From JANYCD01 sp043738385 (GTDB lineage: Bacteria > Pseudomonadota > Gammaproteobacteria > Burkholderiales > Rhodocyclaceae), in contig JAYUGL010000273.1 in assembly GCA_043738385.1 (NCBI GenBank), forward strand, positions 1 to 9,913: a stretch of DNA of 9,913 nucleotides. Reading direction: 5' to 3'. Made by a program: the position numbers and the translations under genes. Shown piece after piece: positions 1 through 6,207 of this stretch; within the stretch, counting starts at the first letter, position 1; each line of letters starts with the position of its first letter. The notes under the pieces were generated by a model. The model was not told the DNA's origin, did no database searches, and was given only the letters and a program-made list of their open reading frames with translations.

Positions 1-885
1 CCGCCGCCGCTGTCGCTCGAACTGCCCGCCACCTCGCAGATGGTGGAATCGTTGAAATACTATGGCGTGTCGCGCGGCTATGCCATTCCCTGGGCCCAAT
101 ACACGCCCGCGGTGGCCCAGGTGCCGCCGCATTCCGACCTGCTCGACGATGGCGCATTCTTTTTCGGCTTGGCCCAGCGCATGGGCCTGCAGCTCGATTG
201 GATCAATATGCGCGGCCAGGGCCCCAACCTGGAGGGAACGACGCAGACCATCCCGCTTGACATGTCGCGCCTGCCGACCACAGACGAACTGATCGCGCTC
301 GCCTGTTCCGATTCGCGCGTGCCGCTGGAGGAGGTCAAGTCGCGTCCGCACGGCCACGTGTACGACGTCGACGTGCGGGTACAGTCGCGGGAGTCCGGCT
401 GTAGCGCCAAGCTGCAGCTTGGCAACGAGATGATGATGCAGGAACTGCGTGCGCTGCATGCCGAGGGTGCTGAAGAAAAAACTGACCCCGCGTTTCCGTT
501 GCGCCTGGTGTGTCGGCGTACCAACAACTTCATGAACTCGATGGGACAGTCGTTGCCCGTCCTCAGTGGCGGCAAGACCCATACCCCGGCGTTCATGCAT
601 TCATGCGACCTGAGCGCGCTCGGCATCGACGATGGCGCCCTCATCACGATTCGTTCGCGCCACGGTCACATGCTGGCGCGGGTCAAGGCGGACGACAGCC
701 TGCGGGAAGGTTTGGTGTCGGTGGTCCACGGCTTCGGTGCGCCCATGTCGCAAGCCGCCGTCACCAGCGAACTCGCCCTTGGTTCGGTGACTCGGCTGAT
801 CAATATGGATGAGCGTGATCCGATCAGCGGCATTCCACGCATGAGCGGAGTGCCCGTTTCGGTACAAGCATCCGAACTGTCATGA
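1..885 (+). CDS. Molybdopterin oxidoreductase, C-terminal part (5' end outside window)
   Basis: The frame is open from base 1 to a TGA at 883-885, giving 294 residues with no start in the window, so this is the 3' part of a larger gene. Residues about 165-290 look like the molybdopterin dinucleotide-binding C-terminal domain of the DMSO reductase superfamily: a beta strand ending in LRLVCRRTNNFMNS, then PAFMHSCDLSALGIDDG (domain hallmark of residues placed in the cofactor pocket), a VxSRHG-like strand (ITIRSRHGHM), LREGLVSVVHGFG, and an ending with DPISGIP. The preceding 160 residues fit the end of the catalytic region. The N-terminal part, where an Fe-S motif and the Mo-ligating residue would lie, is missing, so substrate and subfamily cannot be decided and export cannot be judged. 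A formate-dehydrogenase-like or other single-subunit anaerobic dehydrogenase are both possible. The gene ends 34 nt before the PQQ dehydrogenase and is probably cotranscribed with it. Confidence 0.85.
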   Translation, partial: PPPLSLELPATSQMVESLKYYGVSRGYAIPWAQYTPAVAQVPPHSDLLDDGAFFFGLAQRMGLQLDWINMRGQGPNLEGTTQTIPLDMSRLPTTDELIALACSDSRVPLEEVKSRPHGHVYDVDVRVQSRESGCSAKLQLGNEMMMQELRALHAEGAEEKTDPAFPLRLVCRRTNNFMNSMGQSLPVLSGGKTHTPAFMHSCDLSALGIDDGALITIRSRHGHMLARVKADDSLREGLVSVVHGFGAPMSQAAVTSELALGSVTRLINMDERDPISGIPRMSGVPVSVQASELS

Positions 886-906
886 AATTGCGTATCTCAA
901 ATAATC

Positions 907-912
907 AGGAGG
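907..912 (+). promoter_or_regulatory. Ribosome binding site of the PQQ dehydrogenase
   Basis: A perfect AGGAGG lies 7 nt before the ATG at 920. It fixes that start, which also places a signal peptide at the N-terminus. It is the strongest Shine-Dalgarno sequence in the window. Confidence 0.85.
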
Positions 913-919
913 TGGGGAA

Positions 920-3067
920 ATGAAGGTTTGTAACCGGTTGAGCGTGATGTTGGCGGCGTTTGGCATGGTCATCGCTGTCGCGGGGTATAGCCATGAAGCC
1001 CCGTCAGCAAACGTCAAGGAAGGCGCCGGCAAGGCCGCCTGGGTCACCACCCAGCGCATTGCGGCCAGCGACAGCGAACCGCAAAACTGGCTGAGTCATG
1101 GGCGCGGTTACGACGAAACGCGCCACAGCCCGCTCAAGCAGATTGGTGTCGATAACGTCTCAAAACTGAAACTCGTCTGGTTTCAGGATCTCGATACGAA
1201 TCGCGGCCAGGAAGCAACTCCGCTGGTCGTGGACGGGATGATGTTCACCACCAGCGCCTGGAGCCACGTGCAGGCCTTCGATGCCGTCAGCGGACGTCCG
1301 CTGTGGACCTTCGATCCCAAGGTGCCCGGCGCTACCGGCATCAAAGCCTGTTGCGATGTGGTCAATCGCGGCGTGGCCGTTTGGGAGGGCAAGGTTTACG
1401 TCGGTGCATTGGATGGCAGACTGATCGCACTCGATGCGAAGACCGGCAAGGCGTTGTGGTCCACCCTCACCGTGGACCCAACCAAGCCCTACACCATCAC
1501 CGGTGCGCCGCGAGTCGTAAAAGGCAAGGTGCTGATCGGCAATGGCGGCGCCGAATTGGGCGTGCGCGGCTATCTCTCCGCCTATGACGCAGACAAGGGC
1601 ACGCTGGTATGGCGCTTTTTTACGACGCCCAATGCCGAGGGCAAACCTGACGGCGCCGCCTCCGACAAAGTCATGGCCGACTTCGCCGCCGCAACCTGGT
1701 TCGACGGAGAGTGGAAGCGTTCCGGCGGCGGCGGCACGATATGGGATTCGATGGCCTACGACCCGCAGCTCGATCTGCTGTATGTGGGCGTCGGCAATGC
1801 CTCGCCGTGGAACTACATGCTGCGCTCGGGCGGCAAGGGCGACAACCTGTTCGTCTCTTCGATACTGGCGCTGCGCCCCGATACCGGCGAATACGTTTGG
1901 CATTACCAGACCACACCCGGCGACGAATGGGATTACACCGCCACCCAGTCGATCATTCTGGCCGACCTCGAGATCGCCGGTCAAAAGCGCCAGGTGCTGA
2001 TGCAAGCGCCGAAAAACGGTTTCTTCTATGTGTTGGACCGCAAGACCGGAGAACTGCTGTCAGCCGAGCCCTTTGTCAACACGTCTTGGGCCAAGAGCAT
2101 TGATATGACCACCGGGCGACCCAACATCGTGCCTGAGGCGCGCTATAGCGTTACCGGTAAGCCTTATCTCGGCCTGCCCAGTCCTTTCGGGGGGCACAGC
2201 TGGAATTCCATGGCCTTTGATCCAGGTCAGAGCCTGGTCTACATACCGGTGCAGGACATCGCATTTCCCTTTATGGCGGAACCGACCTTCGAGCACAAAT
2301 CGTTGGCCATGAATCTCGGCACCGACCTGGGCGGGGGCGCGAGCATGCCCACTGACCCGAAGAGCAGGGCCGCCACGATGAAAAGCCTCAAGGGCTTCAT
2401 TCTCGCCTGGGATCCTGCCAAGCAGAAGGAGGTCTGGCGTGTTAACCACACAGGTCCGGGAAACGGCGGAATCTTGTCGACCGCCGGGGGCCTGATCTTC
2501 CAGGGCAATGCCGCCGGCGACTTTGTGGCCTATCGTGCAAGTACCGGAGAGCGACTGTGGTCGTTCCCCGCCCAGACCGGCATCGTTGCCGCGCCGGTCA
2601 GCTATGCCGTCAAGGGCCGTCAGTATGTCAGTGTCGTCGTCGGTTGGGGCGGTGGTTTTGCGCTGGTCGGCGGCTCGGGTATCAATCGCTCCCGTGTCCT
2701 CAGCTTTGCGCTGGATGGTAGAGCCAGGCTACCGGCCATTAAAGAAGTCAAGACAAGCCTGCCGAAGCCGCCTGAGCTCCCATTACCTGTCGCCACCACA
2801 ATAGCCCTAGGCAAGTCGCTGTATTCGCATTATTGCTTCGCCTGTCATGGTGCTGATGCGGTGTCCGGTGGGATCGTTCCTGACCTGCGCCGATCCGCCA
2901 TTGTCTTCAATCAGTCGCTGTTCAACGGCGTTGTGCGTGAGGGTGCGCTGACCGCACGTGGCATGGTGTCGTTCGCTCCGGAGTTAACCCCGGAACAAAC
3001 CGAGGCCATACGTGCCTACGTGATTGAGCGGGCGCGTGAGAGCTATGTGGCACCATCCGGGAAATGA
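920..3067 (+). CDS. PQQ-dependent quinohemoprotein alcohol dehydrogenase, periplasmic
   Basis: This 715-residue protein should oxidise an alcohol in the periplasm with pyrroloquinoline quinone and pass electrons through its own heme c to a soluble cytochrome or the respiratory chain. Residues 1-22 form a signal peptide. Residues about 50-600 are an eight-bladed quinoprotein propeller with at least six W-motif repeats (for example AFDAVSGRPLW and ALDAKTGKALW). Active-site features are visible: vicinal cysteines C144-C145, Ca ligands E212 (GAELGVRGY) and N293 (VGNASPWN), the PQQ-stacking W275, and catalytic D338 in DEWDYT. C-terminal residues about 625-705 are a cytochrome c domain with CFACH (C639, C642, H643) and likely axial M682. 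Length and layout fit soluble type II quinohemoprotein ADH. T340 stands where lanthanide enzymes carry Asp, so calcium is expected. The alcohol substrate cannot be read from sequence. The gene sits between a molybdoenzyme and a PQQ receptor in an apparent operon. Confidence 0.95.
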   Translation: MKVCNRLSVMLAAFGMVIAVAGYSHEAPSANVKEGAGKAAWVTTQRIAASDSEPQNWLSHGRGYDETRHSPLKQIGVDNVSKLKLVWFQDLDTNRGQEATPLVVDGMMFTTSAWSHVQAFDAVSGRPLWTFDPKVPGATGIKACCDVVNRGVAVWEGKVYVGALDGRLIALDAKTGKALWSTLTVDPTKPYTITGAPRVVKGKVLIGNGGAELGVRGYLSAYDADKGTLVWRFFTTPNAEGKPDGAASDKVMADFAAATWFDGEWKRSGGGGTIWDSMAYDPQLDLLYVGVGNASPWNYMLRSGGKGDNLFVSSILALRPDTGEYVWHYQTTPGDEWDYTATQSIILADLEIAGQKRQVLMQAPKNGFFYVLDRKTGELLSAEPFVNTSWAKSIDMTTGRPNIVPEARYSVTGKPYLGLPSPFGGHSWNSMAFDPGQSLVYIPVQDIAFPFMAEPTFEHKSLAMNLGTDLGGGASMPTDPKSRAATMKSLKGFILAWDPAKQKEVWRVNHTGPGNGGILSTAGGLIFQGNAAGDFVAYRASTGERLWSFPAQTGIVAAPVSYAVKGRQYVSVVVGWGGGFALVGGSGINRSRVLSFALDGRARLPAIKEVKTSLPKPPELPLPVATTIALGKSLYSHYCFACHGADAVSGGIVPDLRRSAIVFNQSLFNGVVREGALTARGMVSFAPELTPEQTEAIRAYVIERARESYVAPSGK

Positions 3068-3089
3068 AACTCTCGCCTGACCGAGTTTC
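3066..3089 (+). repeat. Intercistronic inverted repeat after the PQQ dehydrogenase stop
   Basis: GAAACTC (3066-3072) and GAGTTTC (3083-3089) are perfect reverse complements with a 10-nt loop. The left arm overlaps the TGA stop at 3065-3067. No T-tract follows, so this is not a standard intrinsic terminator. It could protect or delimit the upstream message, or lower expression of the downstream receptor relative to the dehydrogenase. The role is inferred; the symmetry is seen. Confidence 0.5.
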
Positions 3090-3105
3090 GTTGAAAGGTA
3101 CAACA

Positions 3106-3141
3106 ATGATCAAGGAGACGACGACGCATGCAGTTCACTAA
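3106..3141 (+). other. Possible 11-codon leader ORF overlapping the receptor start
   Basis: ATG at 3106 opens a frame encoding MIKETTTHAVH and stops with TAA at 3139-3141, inside the start of the receptor gene but in another frame. A GAAAGG at 3093-3098 sits 7 nt before it, a reasonable ribosome binding site. The mini-ORF itself contains the AAGGAG (3112-3117) that serves the receptor, so its translation could couple to or modulate receptor initiation. Short frames like this are common by chance, so confidence is low. Confidence 0.2.
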
Positions 3142-5269
3142 AACGCGGTTTCCGCAGATGACCGGGATCTTGTTCATTTTTGGTGGCCTCCAGCCCACCA
3201 TCGCCGCCCCGGCGGCTGTCGATGACACTTCGGTGGTGGTGACCGCGACACGCAGCGCGCAACCACGTTTCGATCTGCCGGCATCCATCGATCGCATCGA
3301 CGGCGAGCAGATTCAGCAAGGACAATTGCAGATCAATCTTTCCGAGTCCCTGGCGCGGGTGCCAGGCTTGGTGATCCAGAATCGGCAGAACTACGCCCAG
3401 GACCTGCAAATTTCCTCGCGCGGATTCGGCGCGCGTTCGACCTTTGGTGTCCGCGGCTTGCGTCTTTACGCCGATGGGATTCCCGCCACCATGCCGGACG
3501 GACAGGGCCAGATATCCCATTTCGACCTTGGCTCCACTGCGCGCATCGAAGTCTTGCGCGGACCTTTTTCAGCACTTTACGGAAACTCGTCCGGTGGCGT
3601 CATTGCGGCATTTACTGAGGACGGCGCACCGGGTGCAGCACTCGATGTGGATTTCACTGCGGGCAGTTTCAACACCCAACGATCCGCAGTTAAATTTTCG
3701 GGTGACAACGGCTCGCTCAATTATCTCGTTGATACCAGCACTTTTCATACGGACGGTTACCGCGACCACAGCGCGACCCGACGCGACAACCTGAATGCCA
3801 AGTTGCGCGTCGCGCCCGACGAGTCTTCACGGCTGACCATGGTGGTGAATGCGGTGGATATGCCGCAAGCGCTTGACCCACTTGGGTTAACCCGAGCACA
3901 GCTTGAGTCTGACCCCCGACAGGCGGGCACCAATGCACTCAAGTTCAACACCCGCAAGTCCGTGTCACAGCAGCAGGTGGGTCTTACTTACGAGCGACGG
4001 TTGACTGGGACCGATACGCTCAATGCAATGTTCTATCGGGGCCAGCGTGACACCACACAGTATCAAGCCATACTGACCGCAACCCAGGCGCCGCCAACCA
4101 ATCCTGGCGGTGTGATCGATTTGGGACGCGACTATTGGGGGTCGGATATGCGCTGGACGCATCAGGGCGTTCTTGCTGGAGCGCCATTGCGGGCCACGCT
4201 GGGGTTCGATTACGAAACTCTCGCCGAGGAGCGCAAGGGTTTTCAGAATTTCATCGGTGCCACGCTGGGGGTGAAGGGCGCTTTGCGTCGCAACGAAACC
4301 AACCGGGTTCACAATTTTGATCAATATTTGCAAGTGCAATGGGAACCCTCAGGACAATGGCTGGTTGAAGCGGGAGTCAGACACAGCATCGTCAACGTCA
4401 ATTCCCGCGACCATTACATCGTTGCCGGCAATGGCAACGATAGCGGTGGTGTGCGTTTTTCCGCGACCACCCCGGTGGCAGGTATCACTTGGCGCATCAA
4501 CGAGCAGTTTCATCTCTATGGCGCAGCCGGCCGGGGCTTTGAAACTCCAACCTTGAACGAGCTTTCCTATCGTTCGATATCAGGAGCCACGACCGGGCTC
4601 AATTTCGGGCTGCGACCCGCCAGAAGCGACCACTTTGAGTTCGGGCTCAAGGCGCAGCCGAATCACGATACGCAATTCACCGTGGCGGTGTTCCACGTAA
4701 ATACGAGAGACGAAATTGTGGTCCAGCAAAACTCGGGCGGACGCTCGGTATTCCAGAATGTCGGCAAGACTCGGCGTGATGGCGCCGAACTGGCGTTCGA
4801 GGGACATTGGTCCGGCGGCATGGGTGCGCTAGTGTCGTACACTATTTTGAAAGCGACCTATGGCGAGGACTTCAATACCTGCGGTCCGCCGCCCTGCGCC
4901 AGCCCCAATGTACTGATTCGTTCAGGCAAGCGGCTGCCCGGTGTGCCGCAGACTTCACTGTATGGGGAGCTATCGTGGCGTCATGTACCCAGCGGATTCT
5001 CGATGGCGCTGGAAGGTCACTTGGTCGGCAAAGTTTACGTGGACGACGCCAACAGTGATGCAGCGCCCGCGTATGCCGTGGCGAACCTGCGCACCGGGTT
5101 CGAACAACTACGGGGAGATTGGCGATTCAGGGAGTTTCTGCGCATCGACAACCTGACGGGCCGGCGCTATGCCGGATCGGTCATCGTCAATGAGAGCAAC
5201 AAGCGCTATTTCGAGCCGGCGCCGGGGCGCAATTCTCTAGTCGGACTAAGCGCCGTCTACGCTTGGTAG
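3128..5269 (+). CDS. pqqU: TonB-dependent outer-membrane receptor, PqqU (YncD)-like PQQ transporter
   Basis: The 713-residue protein is an outer-membrane TonB-dependent transporter. Residues 1-27 form a signal peptide ending in PTIAA. DTSVVVTATR (33-42) resembles a TonB box. The plug (about 45-165) holds NRQNYAQDLQ, RGFGARSTFGVRG, DGIPATMPDGQGQ and RGPFSALYGNSSGG. The barrel runs to the terminal aromatic W713, as expected for BAM-inserted barrels. From recall, these blocks, plus AGRGFETPTLNELSYR (467-482), GKTRRDGAELA (546-556) and AGSVIVNESNKRYFEPAPGRN (682-702), match E. coli YncD almost word for word. YncD was renamed PqqU because it imports PQQ. A cysteine pair (C585, C590) also matches a pair in that protein. 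AAGGAG at 3112-3117 lies 10 nt before the chosen ATG; M11 is an alternative but would shorten the signal peptide. The upstream PQQ dehydrogenase supports PQQ as the ligand. A siderophore-like ligand is the alternative but less likely. Confidence 0.9.
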   Translation: MQFTKTRFPQMTGILFIFGGLQPTIAAPAAVDDTSVVVTATRSAQPRFDLPASIDRIDGEQIQQGQLQINLSESLARVPGLVIQNRQNYAQDLQISSRGFGARSTFGVRGLRLYADGIPATMPDGQGQISHFDLGSTARIEVLRGPFSALYGNSSGGVIAAFTEDGAPGAALDVDFTAGSFNTQRSAVKFSGDNGSLNYLVDTSTFHTDGYRDHSATRRDNLNAKLRVAPDESSRLTMVVNAVDMPQALDPLGLTRAQLESDPRQAGTNALKFNTRKSVSQQQVGLTYERRLTGTDTLNAMFYRGQRDTTQYQAILTATQAPPTNPGGVIDLGRDYWGSDMRWTHQGVLAGAPLRATLGFDYETLAEERKGFQNFIGATLGVKGALRRNETNRVHNFDQYLQVQWEPSGQWLVEAGVRHSIVNVNSRDHYIVAGNGNDSGGVRFSATTPVAGITWRINEQFHLYGAAGRGFETPTLNELSYRSISGATTGLNFGLRPARSDHFEFGLKAQPNHDTQFTVAVFHVNTRDEIVVQQNSGGRSVFQNVGKTRRDGAELAFEGHWSGGMGALVSYTILKATYGEDFNTCGPPPCASPNVLIRSGKRLPGVPQTSLYGELSWRHVPSGFSMALEGHLVGKVYVDDANSDAAPAYAVANLRTGFEQLRGDWRFREFLRIDNLTGRRYAGSVIVNESNKRYFEPAPGRNSLVGLSAVYAW

Positions 5270-5298
5270 GGACTCGCGGATACTGGAACGGGAAGTTA

Positions 5299-6114
5299 TT
5301 ACACCTTCTTGTCGGCACGTTTATCGTGCTCGATCAGCGCATAGGCCGAGTGGTTGTGGATCGATTCGAAATTTTCGGATTCGACCACGTAGGCCACGAT
5401 GCGCGAATCATTGTTGAGGGCTCCTGCAACATCCCGCACCATGTCTTCGACAAACTTCGGATTGTCGTAAGCCCGTTCCGTCACGTATTTTTCATCAGGC
5501 CGTTTCAACAGTCCATACAACTCGCAGGAGGCCTGGTTTTCAACCAGTTGCACCAGTTCTTCAATCCAGACGAAATCGTTGGTGGTGGCAGTCACGGTGA
5601 CGTGGGAACGCTGATTGTGGGCGCCGCGGTCAGAAATTTTCTTCGAGCAGGGACACAAGCTGGTGACCGGCACCTGCACCCGTGTGGTCTGGGTGTAGCC
5701 GGCCTCGGCCGTGATCTCTCCGACAAAAGTGATTTCGTAATCCATCAAACTTTTGACCCCGGAGATGGGCGCCGCCTTGTTGATGAAATAGGGAAAACTC
5801 ATTTCGAGATGTCCGGTTTCCGCCTCCAGCCGGTTCACCATCTCGCGCAGCATGGACTCGAAGCTCTCCACCGAGATTTCCCGTTCATGGCTGTTGAGTA
5901 TCTCCACAAAGCGGGACATGTGGGTACCTTTGAAGTTGTGCGGCAACCCGACATACATGTTGAAATTCGCGATGGTGTGCTGCACACCGCCGCACTTGTC
6001 GAGCACCTTGACCGGATGGCGGATGGACTTGATGCCAACTTTGTCGATTGGAAGGTGTCGCGAATCGGCGCTGCCCTGGACGTCTGGAATTGCCATGGGA
6101 TCCCTGGTGTTCAT
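5299..6114 (-). CDS. folE2: GTP cyclohydrolase IB (FolE2)
   Basis: This enzyme converts GTP to 7,8-dihydroneopterin triphosphate, the entry step to tetrahydrofolate and to queuosine-type deazapurines. The 271-residue product is full length for the family. It carries the FolE2 signature SLCPCSK (C154 the likely metal ligand and catalytic cysteine), AHNQRSHV (H166 and neighbours), ENQASCELYGLLKRPDE (192-208) and ESIHNHSAYA (250-259), plus the N-terminal PDVQ block at 10-13. The frame is open 31 codons further upstream, but ATG at 6114 is chosen because AAAGGAG lies 9 nt before it and homologues begin close to the PDVQ block. It is the last gene of the xseB-ispA-dxs-folE2 run, 89 nt after dxs. 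In several bacteria folE2 is a zinc-limitation backup for zinc-dependent FolE and is Zur-controlled. No Zur-like palindrome is seen here, so it may be the constitutive enzyme. Confidence 0.96.
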   Translation of the reverse strand: MNTRDPMAIPDVQGSADSRHLPIDKVGIKSIRHPVKVLDKCGGVQHTIANFNMYVGLPHNFKGTHMSRFVEILNSHEREISVESFESMLREMVNRLEAETGHLEMSFPYFINKAAPISGVKSLMDYEITFVGEITAEAGYTQTTRVQVPVTSLCPCSKKISDRGAHNQRSHVTVTATTNDFVWIEELVQLVENQASCELYGLLKRPDEKYVTERAYDNPKFVEDMVRDVAGALNNDSRIVAYVVESENFESIHNHSAYALIEHDKRADKKV

Positions 6115-6123
6115 GGAATGGGG

Positions 6124-6130
6124 CTCCTTT
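6124..6130 (-). promoter_or_regulatory. Ribosome binding site deciding the folE2 start
   Basis: On the minus strand AAAGGAG lies 9 nt before the ATG at 6114. It argues against the longer reading that starts at 6207, inside the dxs end. Confidence 0.75.
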
Positions 6131-6178
6131 AATTGTTGGATAGGCTGGCGGCGTTGGTCGCGAGCACAAGGATTGAGA

Positions 6179-6207
6179 ACGATAGCATTCCCGACAGAAA
6201 TGCTCAA
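6179..6207 (-). promoter_or_regulatory. Candidate internal promoter for folE2
   Basis: Reading the minus strand, TTGAGC (6207-6202) and TATCGT (6184-6179) are separated by 17 nt, each with four of six consensus bases. Transcription from here would start near 6172 and give a leader of about 57 nt. An imperfect hairpin, AGCATT/AATGCT (6184-6204), covers the spacer. The site overlaps the dxs stop. It would let folE2 be transcribed independently, but two 4/6 hexamers can occur by chance. Confidence 0.3.

Noticed and set aside
1160..2005. Minus-strand open frame of 281 codons opposite the PQQ dehydrogenase
   Set aside because: The sense frame carries the full set of quinoprotein motifs; the antisense frame has no family features and no ribosome binding site was seen.
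3066..3089. Inverted repeat read as an intrinsic terminator
   Set aside because: The bases after the right arm are GTTGAAAGG, with no T-tract, so standard intrinsic termination is not supported.
3118..3126. ACG triplet run before the receptor start
   Set aside because: Only three tandem copies, within chance expectation in GC-rich sequence and too short to call a microsatellite.
5263..6132. Plus-strand open frame of 289 codons opposite folE2
   Set aside because: It lies exactly antisense to a gene with clear FolE2 motifs, and its translation has no recognisable domain. GC-rich codon bias opens such shadow frames.
6115..6207. Longer N-terminus for folE2 starting at 6207
   Set aside because: It would overlap the dxs stop and add 31 residues unlike the family. 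The ATG at 6114 has AAAGGAG at good spacing.
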